Below are positions 9,027 through 18,284 of a stretch of DNA of 64,000 bases, piece after piece. The DNA comes from Andeanibacterium fulvum (lineage in GTDB: Bacteria; Pseudomonadota; Alphaproteobacteria; Sphingomonadales; Sphingomonadaceae). The position numbers and the translations under genes are program-made. Under the pieces are notes generated by a model. The model was not told where the DNA came from. It saw nothing but the letters and a program-made list of their open reading frames with translations, and searched no databases. How positions within the stretch are numbered: the stretch's first letter is position 1; each line of letters opens with the position of its first letter. The stretch spans positions 310,001 to 374,000 of the forward strand of contig NZ_JBANRM010000001.1 of assembly GCF_037154085.1 (NCBI RefSeq), written 5' to 3'.

Positions 9027-9632
9027 CTACCGATCCCTGCGCGGTTTCCACGTGATCACCCGCCAGAGATAGCCGAGGACACCCACGGCCAGCCCGCCGA
9101 TCACGATCCAGTCGAGCCATTGCTGGGATTCCTCGAAATAGCGCCCCAGCCAGTGTCCGCTGCCGATCAGCAGCACATTCCACACTCCGGCCCCGGCAAA
9201 TGTATAGGCCAGGAACCTGCCATGCTTCATGTGAGCCAGTCCCGCAGGTAGCGAGATCATGGTTCGCAGCAGCGGCGAGAAGCGCAGGAAGAATACCACC
9301 CATTGGCCGTGACGACGGAAGAAGCGGCTGGCCTGCTCGATATCCTCCCACTCCACTGTCAGCCAGCGGCCCCAGCGGTCGACCAGAGGCTGAAGGCGGC
9401 GATAGCCCCATTTGTCCCCGGCGAGAAACCAGACGTAATTGCCGAGAGTGGAACCGATGGTTCCCGCCGCCAGCAGCGGCCAGAATTCCATCGTCCCGCG
9501 AGCCACCGCCACGCCGCCCAGTCCCATGATGAGTTCGGATGGGATCGGCGGAAACACGTTCTCGATCACCATCAGAAACGCAATGCCCAGATAGCCGCCC
9601 TGCTCGATCACATGGAGGATGAATTCATTCAT
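9027..9632 (-). CDS. DedA family membrane protein
   Basis: A 201-residue polytopic inner-membrane protein of the DedA/VTT family, which includes flippase-like proteins needed for lipid carrier recycling and membrane homeostasis. The family signature ENVFPPIPSELIMGLGG is near residue 25, and the conserved FFRRHGQWVVFFLRFSPLLRT segment (core: FLRFSPLLRT) is near residue 115. Five or so hydrophobic segments are visible. It is divergent from the SDR gene over about 150 bp. Confidence 0.92.
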   Translation of the reverse strand: MNEFILHVIEQGGYLGIAFLMVIENVFPPIPSELIMGLGGVAVARGTMEFWPLLAAGTIGSTLGNYVWFLAGDKWGYRRLQPLVDRWGRWLTVEWEDIEQASRFFRRHGQWVVFFLRFSPLLRTMISLPAGLAHMKHGRFLAYTFAGAGVWNVLLIGSGHWLGRYFEESQQWLDWIVIGGLAVGVLGYLWRVITWKPRRDR

Positions 9633-9781
9633 GATGCGGGCTGCGAAACCTTTTCGGGCGGGTGATCTGCCTGTCCTTGGCGGCAGGCGGCCAAAAGCTT
9701 GTCAGGCCATTCGGGAGAGGTGACGCGGATCGCCCCAGGCCCTAGCGGTTGCGAAATTCCAGCCAAAGGTAGGATCGGATC

Positions 9782-10531
9782 ATGGGAAGCCAAGGGCGCC
9801 TTGCAGGAAAGATCGCACTGGTCACCGGCGGATCGCGCGGCATCGGTGCGGGTATCGTTCGCCGTTTCGCCGCCGAAGGCGCCAGCGTAGCCTTCACATA
9901 TCGCGCTTCGGCAGAGGCTGCCCGGCAGATCGTGGAGGAAATCGAGGCGGATGGCGGACGTGCCCTTGCGATTGAGGCCGACAGTGCCGACGCCGCAGCG
10001 GTCGAGCGCGCAGTGGCGGGCACTGCCGCCCATTTCGGCGGGCTCGACATCCTCGTCAACAATGCAGGCGGCGGAACGCCCGAACTGATCGGCGAAGCAA
10101 CGCTCGCAAATTACGAGCATATCTTCGCAGTGCACGTCCGCGCCGCCTTCGTCGCCATGAACGAAGCGGCGAAGATCATGCCCAACGGGGGCCGGATCAT
10201 CACCATCGGCAGTATCAATGCGCGGCGCCTGCCCTTCACTTATGGCGCGCTCTATTCGGCCACCAAGGCTGCACTCGTCGGCCTCACCAAGGGCGCGGCG
10301 CGCGATCTCGGGCCGAAGGGGATCACCGTGAACGTGATCGAGCCGGGACCGATCGACACCGATCTCAATCCGGCCGACGGCCCCTGGGCGGCCCCCGCGC
10401 TTGCCGCGCTGGCAATGGGCAGGTTCGGCAAGGCGAGCGACGTAGCCGGGCTCGCCGCCTATCTCGCCAGCGAAGAAGGCCGCTTCATCACCGGCGCGGA
10501 ATTGGCAATAGACGGCGGCTATTCGATCTGA
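9782..10531 (+). CDS. SDR family oxidoreductase (3-oxoacyl-ACP reductase-like)
   Basis: A 249-residue classical short-chain dehydrogenase. It shows the NAD(P)-binding TGGSRGIGAG near residue 16, an adenine-region NNAGGG, the catalytic Ser in GSIN and YSATK, then PG in VIEPGPIDTDLNPAD. The C-terminus FITGAELAIDGGYSI is typical of FabG-like enzymes. The substrate is not defined; it stands alone rather than in a fatty acid operon. AGGTAGGAT precedes the ATG at 9782. Confidence 0.85.
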   Translation: MGSQGRLAGKIALVTGGSRGIGAGIVRRFAAEGASVAFTYRASAEAARQIVEEIEADGGRALAIEADSADAAAVERAVAGTAAHFGGLDILVNNAGGGTPELIGEATLANYEHIFAVHVRAAFVAMNEAAKIMPNGGRIITIGSINARRLPFTYGALYSATKAALVGLTKGAARDLGPKGITVNVIEPGPIDTDLNPADGPWAAPALAALAMGRFGKASDVAGLAAYLASEEGRFITGAELAIDGGYSI

Positions 10532-10540
10532 CGGCCTGTC

Positions 10541-10570
10541 AGGCAGGCTCAGCTGCGGCCGAGCCTGCCT
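10541..10570. terminator. inverted repeat between converging SDR gene and gshB
   Basis: AGGCAGGCTC (10541-10550) pairs perfectly with GAGCCTGCCT (10561-10570) around a 10-nt loop. It overlaps the last codons of gshB and lies 10 bp past the SDR stop, so it could end transcription from both sides. No strong T-run follows on either strand. Confidence 0.5.
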
Positions 10571-11505
10571 TCAATGGCATCCCAGATCATCCCGGCAGTA
10601 TCGGTGCCGTTGAACTTGTCGATGGCGACGATGCCGGTCGGCGAAGTCACGTTGATTTCGGTGAGCCAGTGGCCACCGATCACGTCGATCCCCACGAAGA
10701 TCAGCCCCAGTTCCTTCAGGCGCGGGCCGAGCGCGGCGCAGATTTCCTCTTCGCGCGGCGTCAGGCCGCTTGCCTCGGCAGAGCCGCCCCGCGCCAGATT
10801 GGAACGGAACTCGCCCTCGCCCGGGCGGCGATTGATGGCCCCTGCCACTTCGCCATCCACCAGCACGATGCGCTTGTCGCCTTCGGCCACTTCGGGGAGG
10901 AAGGGCTGAACCATGTGGGGTTCCGGCCACGTCTGGTTGAACACTTCGATCAGGGCGGAAAGATTGTCGCCGCTTTCAGGCACGCGGAAGATTGCCTTGC
11001 CGCCATTGCCGTGGATCGGTTTCACCACCACCGCGCCATGGCGCTTCTGGAAGGCCCGTACTTCCTCGACCGAGCGAGTGACGAGCGTGGGCGGCATGAA
11101 CTGACGGAAATCGAGGACGAACACCTTTTCCGGCGCGTTGCGCACGCTGACCGGATTGTTCACGACCAGCGTTTCATTCTCGATCCGCTCGAGCAGATGC
11201 GTGGCAGTGATATAGCCCATGTCAAAGGGCGGGTCCTGCCGCATCAGGATCACGTCGATGTCCTTGCCCAGATCCATGCGCCGTTCTTCGCCCGCCCTGA
11301 AATGGTTACCCACCTCGCGCTGGACAGTGACCGGCTTCAGCATCGCATGCAGCCGGTCGTTCTCGTCCAGCGTCAGCGATCCGACGTCGTAATGGAACAG
11401 TTCATGCCCGCGCGCCTGCGCACTCAGCATCAGGGCGAAACTGGAATCGCCCGCGATATTGATGCTTTCGATTGGGTCCATCTGGACGGCGACGCGCAGG
11501 GCCAT
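10549..11505 (-). CDS. gshB: glutathione synthetase
   Basis: A 318-residue ATP-grasp enzyme joining gamma-glutamylcysteine and glycine. Typical features are RVAVQMDPIESINIAGDSSF at the N-terminus (core: QMDPIESINI), RQDPPFDMGYITATHLLE, KPIHGNGGKAIFRV in the ATP-grasp and the C-terminal GIDVIGGHWLTEINVTSPTG. Length is standard. It is the last gene of an apparent rsmI-yraN-gshB operon, 41 bp after yraN. Confidence 0.97.
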   Translation of the reverse strand: MALRVAVQMDPIESINIAGDSSFALMLSAQARGHELFHYDVGSLTLDENDRLHAMLKPVTVQREVGNHFRAGEERRMDLGKDIDVILMRQDPPFDMGYITATHLLERIENETLVVNNPVSVRNAPEKVFVLDFRQFMPPTLVTRSVEEVRAFQKRHGAVVVKPIHGNGGKAIFRVPESGDNLSALIEVFNQTWPEPHMVQPFLPEVAEGDKRIVLVDGEVAGAINRRPGEGEFRSNLARGGSAEASGLTPREEEICAALGPRLKELGLIFVGIDVIGGHWLTEINVTSPTGIVAIDKFNGTDTAGMIWDAIEGRLGRS

Positions 11506-11546
11506 CGGCAGGTCTTTCTATTGGTCTGTCTGAGCAGCAGCCCCAC

Positions 11547-11897
11547 TCAGGGCTGCCAAGCGTTGACGATGTGGCGCGGGAAGCGGCCCGGCGCAAGGAG
11601 CAGGACGTCGATCCTGATCGAATCCTTCGGCTTTTGATAGCGATGAGCCACTGCCTCCACGGCGGCGGCGACACGGCGCAGGCGGTGTTCGTCGATTGCC
11701 ATGGCGAGATCGTCGCCCCGCTTGCGCCACTTCACCTCGATGAAGGCCACAGTGCGCCCGCGCCGGGCAATCAGGTCGATTTCGCCGCGCGGGGTCTTCA
11801 CTCGCCGGTCGAGCAACCACCAGCCATGGAGATTGAGCCACAGGGCCGCCCTGATCTCTGCCAGACGACCAAGCTTTTCGGCTTCGGCGCGGCTCAC
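11547..11897 (-). CDS. YraN family (UPF0102) nuclease-fold protein
   Basis: A 116-residue UPF0102/YraN protein. The PD-(D/E)XK-like core is clear: GEIDLIARRG, then VAFIEVKWR, giving the E...D...ExK layout of Holliday-resolvase-like folds. The biochemical function is not established. The GTG at 11897 is chosen because it overlaps the rsmI stop (GTGA) and gives the usual family length. The rsmI/lpoA/yraN neighbourhood is also found in E. coli, supporting the call. Confidence 0.88.
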   Translation of the reverse strand: MSRAEAEKLGRLAEIRAALWLNLHGWWLLDRRVKTPRGEIDLIARRGRTVAFIEVKWRKRGDDLAMAIDEHRLRRVAAAVEAVAHRYQKPKDSIRIDVLLLAPGRFPRHIVNAWQP

Positions 11898-12742
11898 CGG
11901 CTCTTCAGCTCCATCGCGCGCGCATAGAGCATCTTGCGATCCAGTCCGGTCGCCTTTGCCACCTGAGCCGCCGCCTGAGACGGCTTGTCGTGCTCCAGCG
12001 CGGCGATCAGCAGGGCATCGGCATCCACCTCTCCCCCCGCCTCTTCGCCCGGCGGGGCGACCATCAGCACGATCTCGCCCCTTGGCGGATGAGCCTCGTA
12101 ATGAGCGATCAGGTCTGCCGGAGTGCCCGTGCGGCATTCCTCATGCAGCTTGGTGAGTTCCCGCCCGACCGCCACATCCCGCCCGGGCAGGACTTCGCCA
12201 ATGGCCTCCAGCGATTTTGGGAGACGCGGCGCGGTCTCGTAGAAGATCAGCGTGGCCGGCACATTTGCCAGCTCCGCCAGCGCATCTCCCCGCGCCTTCT
12301 CCTTCACCGGCAGGAAACCGGCGAACAGGAAGCGATCGTTCGGCAGGCCGGAGAGAGTGAGGCCGACAATGGCGGCACTCGCGCCGGGCAGGCTGGTAAC
12401 CGTGATGCCCTCCTCTCGCGCCTCGCGCACAAGGCGATAGCCGGGGTCGGAAATCAGCGGCGTGCCCGCATCGCTGACCAGCGCGATTGCCTGGCTGCGC
12501 ATGGATTCGAGCAGGCGGGCGCGATCCTTTTCTCCGCTATGGTCGTCATAGCGCCACAGGGGTTTCCTGATATCGAGATGTTTCAGCAGCTTGGCCGTAA
12601 CCCTCGTATCCTCGCAGGCAATGGCATCGCACCGCGCCAGCACCTCGGCTGCCCGCATCGTGATGTCACCGAGATTGCCAATCGGCGTTGCGACAATATA
12701 GAGCCCCGGTGTCAGGGACGGTTCACGTTCGGCGCTGGACAT
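11894..12742 (-). CDS. rsmI: 16S rRNA 2'-O-ribose C1402 methyltransferase
   Basis: A 282-residue RsmI, which methylates the 2'-OH of C1402 in the ribosomal P site. The tetrapyrrole-methylase fold motifs are present: LYIVATPIGNLGDIT at the N-terminus, then ALVSDAGTPLISDPGYRL, TSLPGASAAIVGLTLSGLP (core: PGASAAIVGL) and IFYETAPRL. The C-terminal helical domain ends with LDRKMLYARAMELK. It heads the operon with yraN and gshB and is divergent from the LpoA-like gene by 36 bp. Confidence 0.96.
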   Translation of the reverse strand: MSSAEREPSLTPGLYIVATPIGNLGDITMRAAEVLARCDAIACEDTRVTAKLLKHLDIRKPLWRYDDHSGEKDRARLLESMRSQAIALVSDAGTPLISDPGYRLVREAREEGITVTSLPGASAAIVGLTLSGLPNDRFLFAGFLPVKEKARGDALAELANVPATLIFYETAPRLPKSLEAIGEVLPGRDVAVGRELTKLHEECRTGTPADLIAHYEAHPPRGEIVLMVAPPGEEAGGEVDADALLIAALEHDKPSQAAAQVAKATGLDRKMLYARAMELKSR

Positions 12743-12778
12743 TCAGGCCTTGTGGACAGGATTGCAGGGAGCGGCAAG

Positions 12779-13930
12779 ATGTTGGGTGGAGCAATCAATC
12801 GGCGCAGGGCGCTGGCCATAGCGGCGATGGTGCTTCTGGCAGGCTGTAAAGTGATCCCCAAGGTCGAGCCCGGCCCGGCCCCGGCCCCTAAGCCCACCGA
12901 AGGCGCACTGCCCACGGATACGGACCGCCACCGCGTCGCCCTGCTGGTTCCGCTGTCGGGCGCCAACGCCGACGTCGGCCAGTCCATCGCCAATGCCGCG
13001 ACAATGGCACTGCTCGACACCAATGCAGAAAATCTGCGCATCACCACCTATGATACGGCCACCGGGGCAGACAGCGCCGCCGCACGCGCGCTGGCCGATG
13101 GCAACAAGCTGATCCTCGGTCCGCTGCTTTCCGAAGACGTGATGCCGATCCTGTCCCGTGCGCGGCCCGCCGGCGTGCCGCTGATCGCCTTTTCGAATGA
13201 CACTTCGGTCGCGACGAACGACGTATTCGTGATGGGCGTCAGCCCGGAACAGTCGATCGTGCGCTCGATCGATTTCGCCAAGACACTCGGCACCAGGAAG
13301 GTCGCCCTGCTGGTTCCGGATGGCGAATATGGCGCCCGTGCCGAAAGCGCTTTCCGCTATGCACTCTCGCAAAGCGGGCTGACGCTCGCCGGGCGGGAAA
13401 CCTATGATCGCGGCAATACGTCCATCGTCAGCGCCGCCAAGCGGCTGCGGGCAAAGGGCGGGTTCGACACTATCCTGATCGCGGAAGGGCCGCGCCTGTC
13501 GATCCAGGCCGCTGGCGCCATACGCCCGGCCAATGCCACTTCGCCGATGCTGCTGGGCACCGAATTGTGGAGCGGCGATGCCAGTGTTGCCAGTTCCGCT
13601 GCCCTGCGCGGCGCGCTGTTCTCCACCATTTCCGACGGGCGCTTTGGCCAGTTCGCCGAAAGCTACCGGGAACGCTTCGGCTCCACTCCGCACAGGATCG
13701 CTACGCTTGGCTATGATTCCGTGCTGCTCACGCTGCGCGTCGCGCGCGATTGGAAGCCGGGCAAAGCCTTCCCTCTTGCGAAGATGCGCGACGGTGGCGG
13801 CTTCCTCGGGCTGGACGGCCCGTTCCGCTTCCGCGCCGACGGGGTGGTGGAACGCGCGATGGAAGTCCGTCAGGTCGGCAAGGGCAAGATCGACGTAGTG
13901 TCGCTTGCACCCGATCGGTTCGAGGACTGA
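12779..13930 (+). CDS. LpoA-like penicillin-binding protein activator lipoprotein
   Basis: A 383-residue predicted lipoprotein with signal sequence and lipobox (AMVLLAGC), a Pro-rich linker (PGPAPAPKPTEGALP), then a periplasmic type I ligand-binding fold beginning HRVALLVPLSGANADVGQSI. This layout matches penicillin-binding protein activators (LpoA C-terminal domain) and Leu/Ile/Val-binding-like proteins. The position divergent from rsmI and yraN, as in E. coli lpoA, favours the activator reading. ATG at 12779 has AGGGAG upstream; an open frame extending further upstream is antisense to rsmI and is not used. Confidence 0.8.
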   Translation: MLGGAINRRRALAIAAMVLLAGCKVIPKVEPGPAPAPKPTEGALPTDTDRHRVALLVPLSGANADVGQSIANAATMALLDTNAENLRITTYDTATGADSAAARALADGNKLILGPLLSEDVMPILSRARPAGVPLIAFSNDTSVATNDVFVMGVSPEQSIVRSIDFAKTLGTRKVALLVPDGEYGARAESAFRYALSQSGLTLAGRETYDRGNTSIVSAAKRLRAKGGFDTILIAEGPRLSIQAAGAIRPANATSPMLLGTELWSGDASVASSAALRGALFSTISDGRFGQFAESYRERFGSTPHRIATLGYDSVLLTLRVARDWKPGKAFPLAKMRDGGGFLGLDGPFRFRADGVVERAMEVRQVGKGKIDVVSLAPDRFED

Positions 13931-13955
13931 AGATAACCCGCGCAACCTGCTTGTG

Positions 13956-13975
13956 AAGGCGCGATTCCGCGCCTT
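13956..13975 (+). terminator. short stem-loop after the LpoA-like gene
   Basis: AAGGCGCG and CGCGCCTT form a perfect 8-bp stem with the loop ATTC, 26 bp after the stop codon and just before parE. There is no long T-run, so it may be a weak terminator or part of the parE leader. Confidence 0.45.
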
Positions 13976-13987
13976 ATAGCGGTTTCG

Positions 13988-15994
13988 ATGTCCGACGATC
14001 TGTTCGAAAACGCGCCTGCCGCCAGCGGCGATTACAACGCCTCCTCGATCGAGGTTCTCGAAGGGCTCGAACCTGTCCGCCGCCGCCCCGGCATGTATAT
14101 CGGCGGCACGGACGAACGCGCCCTGCACCACCTCGCTGCCGAAGTGCTGGACAATGCGATGGACGAAGCCGTAGCCGGCTTTGCCAACCGCATCGAGGTA
14201 ACGCTGGAAGAAGGCCCCGAAGGCAGCGCCGGGCGCCTGACGATCACCGATAACGGCCGCGGCATCCCGGTGGACGAACATCCCAAGTTCCCCGGCAAAT
14301 CCTCGCTCGAAGTAATTCTCTCCACGCTCCATTCAGGCGGCAAATTCTCCGGCAAGGCCTATGCGACTTCCGGCGGCCTCCACGGCGTGGGCGTGAGCGT
14401 GGTGAACGCGCTCTCCAGCTATACGCGGATCGAAGTGGCGCGCGAAAAGCAGCTCTATGCGCAGGAATTCGCGCGCGGCGTGACGCAAGGCCCGCTGCAG
14501 AAGCTGGGCCCCACGCCCAATCGACGCGGCACTAGTGTAAGCTTCGTCCCCGACACCGAGATTTTCGGCGAGCAGAAATTCAAGCCGCAGCGCCTGTTCA
14601 AGCTCGTACGGTCGAAGGCCTATCTCTTCGCCGGGGTCGAAATCCGCTGGAAATGCGCGGCATCGCTCACCAGCGAAGGTGTTCCGGCGGAGGCAGTGTT
14701 CCAGTTCCCCGGCGGGCTGGCCGATCATCTGGCCGAAGAGGTGGGAGGCCGCGAATGCGTCACCGCGCAGTTCTTCAGCGGCAGCCAGGAATTTCCGGCC
14801 GGGCCCGAAGGCCAGCAGATGGGCCGCGTGGAATGGGCCATCGCCTGGCCGCTGTGGTCCGACGGTTCCTATAGCTGGTACTGCAACACTGTGCCGACGC
14901 CCGATGGCGGCACGCATGAGCAGGGCCTGCGCGCCGCGCTGACCAAGGGCATCCGCGCCTTTGGCGAGCTGACCGGACAGAAGAAGGCGAAAGACATCTC
15001 TGCCGACGATATCGTCACCGGCAGCGAGGTGATGCTGTCCCTCTTCATCCGCGATCCCCAGTTCCAGAGCCAGACGAAGGACCGGCTGACTTCGCCCGAA
15101 GCGGCCCGCATGGTCGAGAACGCGGTGCGCGACCATTTCGACCACTTCCTCACCGACAATATGGAGCGCGGCCGCGCGCTGCTGGGCGCGGTGATGGAGC
15201 GCATGGACGAGCGGCTGAAGCGCAAGGCCGAGCGCGAAATCAAGCGCAAGACCGCAACCAACGCCAAGAAGGTGCGCCTGCCCGGCAAGCTGACCGACTG
15301 TTCCGGCGAAGGCGATGGCGAGACCGAACTGTTCATCGTCGAAGGCGATTCCGCAGGCGGCAGCGCCAAGCAGGCCCGCGACCGCAAGACGCAGGCAATC
15401 CTGCCGATCCGCGGCAAGATACTCAACGTCGCCAGCGCGACGGCCGACAAGATACGGGCCAATCAGGAAATCGCCGACCTTCAGCTCGCGCTGGGCTGCG
15501 GCGCGCGCAAGGACTGCAACCCCGACAATCTGCGCTACGACCGCATCATCATCATGACTGACGCCGACGTGGACGGCGCCCATATCGCCACGCTGCTGAT
15601 GACGTTCTTCTTCCAGGAAATGGCGGAGATCGTGAAGCGCGGACATCTCTTCCTCGCCCAGCCCCCCCTCTACAAGCTGACGGCCGGCAAGGAGAGCACC
15701 TATGCCCGCGACGAGGCACACCGGGCGGAACTGGAAGCCTCGCAGTTCAAGGGCAAGAAGGTCGAGGTCAGCCGCTTCAAGGGCCTTGGAGAAATGAACC
15801 CGCAGCAATTGCGCGAAACGACCATGAGCCCCGCCTCGCGCAGCCTGATCCGCATTACCCTGCCCGCCGAGCACGAGCAGCGTTTTGCAGTGAAGGAACT
15901 GGTCGACCAGCTGATGGGCCGCAATCCGGAACACCGCTTCAACTTCATCCAGAACCGCGCGGGCGAACTGGACCGGGACCTGATCGACGCCTAA
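13988..15994 (+). CDS. parE: DNA topoisomerase IV subunit B
   Basis: A 668-residue ParE, the ATPase subunit of topoisomerase IV that decatenates chromosomes. The GHKL ATPase motifs LDNAMDEA, DNGRGIPV and TSGGLHGVGVSVVNALS are in the first 150 residues, and the TOPRIM domain carries IVEGDSAGGSAKQARDR and TDADVDGAHI. The length and the absence of the GyrB-specific insert fit ParE rather than GyrB. The start ATG is at 13988. Confidence 0.95.
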   Translation: MSDDLFENAPAASGDYNASSIEVLEGLEPVRRRPGMYIGGTDERALHHLAAEVLDNAMDEAVAGFANRIEVTLEEGPEGSAGRLTITDNGRGIPVDEHPKFPGKSSLEVILSTLHSGGKFSGKAYATSGGLHGVGVSVVNALSSYTRIEVAREKQLYAQEFARGVTQGPLQKLGPTPNRRGTSVSFVPDTEIFGEQKFKPQRLFKLVRSKAYLFAGVEIRWKCAASLTSEGVPAEAVFQFPGGLADHLAEEVGGRECVTAQFFSGSQEFPAGPEGQQMGRVEWAIAWPLWSDGSYSWYCNTVPTPDGGTHEQGLRAALTKGIRAFGELTGQKKAKDISADDIVTGSEVMLSLFIRDPQFQSQTKDRLTSPEAARMVENAVRDHFDHFLTDNMERGRALLGAVMERMDERLKRKAEREIKRKTATNAKKVRLPGKLTDCSGEGDGETELFIVEGDSAGGSAKQARDRKTQAILPIRGKILNVASATADKIRANQEIADLQLALGCGARKDCNPDNLRYDRIIIMTDADVDGAHIATLLMTFFFQEMAEIVKRGHLFLAQPPLYKLTAGKESTYARDEAHRAELEASQFKGKKVEVSRFKGLGEMNPQQLRETTMSPASRSLIRITLPAEHEQRFAVKELVDQLMGRNPEHRFNFIQNRAGELDRDLIDA

Positions 15995-16027
15995 CCTGCC
16001 CATTCCCGTAACGGGATTGGGGGACTT

Positions 16028-17095
16028 ATGAGATTTGTATTCTTTACAGCCGCAGCGTTATCGCTCGTCGGCGCCCCGGCATTCGCCGACATTACCGACT
16101 TCGATGTGGCGCCCGACGCGACCTGGAAACACAAGAAGACTTCCGTTCAGTTTCCTCCGAAGCTGGACGGATTCTCGCGCGAATGGGCTGGAGATTTCGG
16201 AACCGGGCAAACGGATATTCTCGCAACCTATCAGGACCGTGCGAGCGGAACGACGGCGACGCTTTACGTCTTCCGTGCCGGCCTGGTCGACGTGCCTGTG
16301 TGGCAAGACCGGGTGCTCATGGCGATGAAGGAAAGCAAAAACATTGGACCGGTTCTGGTGGAACAAGCCCTGCAGACCAGCTTCACCCCGCGTCAGGGAC
16401 GTGGGGCAAACAGCGGCTACCGTTTTTCTGCGCCGTCTGGCCACGATCGATTCAGTTCAACCGGATTCGCCATGTTCCCGCATGACGGTTGGCTGATAGT
16501 GGTTCGTATGAGTTCGCAGACACTCACGGCGCAACAGCTGGACCAGCGGATCGACAGCTTTGTTGGCGCTGTTCCGCTGCGCACCGGAAAACAGGCCTAT
16601 CCCGCTGCGGAACCGATCAAGCCCTGCGCCAACCCGCTTTCCTTCGAAGGGAAGGCAGAACAAAGCAAACCGGACTTGCAAACCCTGTTTCTGCTGGCGG
16701 CTTTTGCCAAGGCAGATGAAAAGCCGTCTGACCGAAAATCAAAAGCCCCTGATGCAGAAATTGCACAGTATTGCAGGGATTCGGATGCCGGTGTGTCCTA
16801 CGGCGTCTATCGCCAGGACGATGGGAAGACGGACAGCTATGTCATGGCGCTCGGCGATTCCGGAACAGCCATTACCGTCGGACGATTCTCCTTTCTCGGC
16901 GTGCTCGAAAAGCCTGCCGGAGACCAGTACTGGCCCATCCTCAAGGATACCAGTTCGACCTTTATTTTCGCGCCGTTCGACCGCCTGCCTTCTCCGGCGG
17001 AAGTGATGCAGGTGATCCAGACCCAGAACCCGGTCAGTTCGGTGACGACAGATGCAAAGGGCGAGACGACAATAACGCTGCCGTCACCTTCCTGA
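16028..17095 (+). CDS. secreted protein of unknown function
   Basis: A 355-residue protein with a signal peptide (FFTAAALSLVGAPAFA, cleavage after AFA). I do not recognise a family. The mature chain is hydrophilic and beta-rich in appearance, with two Cys (KPCANPL and QYCRDSD) that could pair. The codon usage is slightly less GC-rich than its neighbours. It follows parE by 33 bp with GGGGG before the ATG, so it may be cotranscribed. It converges with terC. Confidence 0.7.
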   Translation: MRFVFFTAAALSLVGAPAFADITDFDVAPDATWKHKKTSVQFPPKLDGFSREWAGDFGTGQTDILATYQDRASGTTATLYVFRAGLVDVPVWQDRVLMAMKESKNIGPVLVEQALQTSFTPRQGRGANSGYRFSAPSGHDRFSSTGFAMFPHDGWLIVVRMSSQTLTAQQLDQRIDSFVGAVPLRTGKQAYPAAEPIKPCANPLSFEGKAEQSKPDLQTLFLLAAFAKADEKPSDRKSKAPDAEIAQYCRDSDAGVSYGVYRQDDGKTDSYVMALGDSGTAITVGRFSFLGVLEKPAGDQYWPILKDTSSTFIFAPFDRLPSPAEVMQVIQTQNPVSSVTTDAKGETTITLPSPS

Positions 17096-17162
17096 CTGCA
17101 ATTGCCATCCTCGCTCAGCGAACGGGGCATTTACAGCCAATTGAGGAAGTGGGCCGGAGTCA

Positions 17163-17183
17163 GTCGACGCCTGAGCGTTCGAC
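17163..17183 (-). terminator. stem-loop downstream of terC
   Basis: GTCGACGC and GCGT(T)CGAC form a stem with one bulged base around the loop CTGA. It lies in the 110-bp gap between the converging unknown secreted gene and terC. No T-run is present, so the assignment is tentative. Confidence 0.35.
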
Positions 17184-17205
17184 CGGCCCCGGCCCGTCCA
17201 CGGGA

Positions 17206-18192
17206 TCAGGCGGGTGCTTCGCCCTCCTCCTTGCGCGTCTTCCAGAGCGACCAGAGCACCCCGCCCAGGATCAGGGCGAAGGTCACTCCCAGACTGAGTG
17301 CGGGCGGAACCTTGCCGCTTTCCGTCAGGAAATCGCCGATGAAGATCTTGGAGCCGATGAACACCAGCACCAGAGCCAGCGCATATTTCAGGTAGTGGAA
17401 ACGGTGCACCATCGCCGCGAGCGCGAAGTAAAGCGCGCGCAGGCCCAGGATCGCCATGATGTTGCTGGTATAGACGATGAAAGTATCGGTCGTGATCGCG
17501 AAGATCGCCGGAACCGAGTCCACCGCGAATACCAGGTCGGCCAGGTTGATGACCACCAGCGCCAGGAACAGCGGCGTTGCGGCCAGCGCGAGTTTGCCGG
17601 TCTTCGAATCCTTTTCCCGCACGAAGAAGCGCGGACCATGCAATTCCTTCGTGATCCGCATGTGGTTGGAGAGCCATTTGATCAGCGGATTGCGCGAGAT
17701 GTCAGGCTCGTGATCGGCCACCCACAGCATCCTGAGGCCAGTGAAGATCAGGAACGCCGCGAAGATGTAGAGCGTCCAGTAGAATTCCTGCACCAGAGCC
17801 GCGCCGGCCGCGATCATCAACCCGCGCAGCACGATCACTGCAAGGATGCCCCATAGCAGCGCGCGATACTGGTAACGCGGCGGAATGGCGAAGAAGGTGA
17901 AGATCACCGAGATGATGAAGACATTGTCGATCGACAGTGCCTTCTCGATGAAGAAGCCGGTGTAATATTTCATACCCAGATCGGGCCCGCGCTCGAACCA
18001 CACCCACAGGCCGAATAGCAGCGCCACGGCGATGTAGAAGGCCGAGAGTTTGAGCGATTCCTTGACGCCCATCTCCTTGTCTTCCTTGTGCAGGAAGCCC
18101 AGATCGAAGGCGGTCAGCCCGATCACGATGGCTGCGAATGACAGCCAGAACCAGACCGGGGTGCCCAGCCAGTCCGCAGATAGAAGTTCCAT
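17206..18192 (-). CDS. TerC family integral membrane protein
   Basis: A 328-residue TerC/Alx protein with about nine hydrophobic helices. The family signatures are FFIEKALSIDNVFIISVIF (core: LSIDNVFI) with the conserved Asp-Asn, and INLADLVFAVDSVPAIFAIT (core: VFAVDSVPAI) in the second repeat. TerC/Alx proteins are linked to metal (manganese, calcium) efflux and partner with exported metalloproteins or tellurite-type stress systems. Upstream I saw no recognisable manganese riboswitch. Confidence 0.92.
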   Translation of the reverse strand: MELLSADWLGTPVWFWLSFAAIVIGLTAFDLGFLHKEDKEMGVKESLKLSAFYIAVALLFGLWVWFERGPDLGMKYYTGFFIEKALSIDNVFIISVIFTFFAIPPRYQYRALLWGILAVIVLRGLMIAAGAALVQEFYWTLYIFAAFLIFTGLRMLWVADHEPDISRNPLIKWLSNHMRITKELHGPRFFVREKDSKTGKLALAATPLFLALVVINLADLVFAVDSVPAIFAITTDTFIVYTSNIMAILGLRALYFALAAMVHRFHYLKYALALVLVFIGSKIFIGDFLTESGKVPPALSLGVTFALILGGVLWSLWKTRKEEGEAPA

Positions 18193-18244
18193 GGTCAGTG
18201 TCCCTCATGTGCACGCGGGGCGCGCATGCATGTCATCGCCCGCG

Positions 18245-18276
18245 GCGACCTGCGCCACGGGCGATCTGCGTCATTT
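18245..18276 (-). terminator. hairpin between the YdcH-like gene and terC
   Basis: ATCGCCCG and CGGGCGAT form a perfect 8-bp stem around a GC-rich 15-nt loop in the 92-bp gap upstream of terC and downstream of the small YdcH-like gene on the same strand. It could terminate the upstream gene or fold in the terC leader. The ends are approximate. Confidence 0.4.
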
Positions 18277-18284
18277 CCCTTGCC

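Noticed and set aside
12743..16003. Two long open frames on the minus strand (529 and 556 codons) opposite the LpoA-like gene and parE
   Set aside because: They mirror the codon pattern of GC-rich genes on the other strand; the plus-strand products have clear family motifs and the antisense translations do not.
18193..18284. Possible manganese (yybP-ykoY) riboswitch before terC
   Set aside because: The conserved riboswitch core sequences are not recognisable in this 92-bp stretch; only a generic hairpin is seen.
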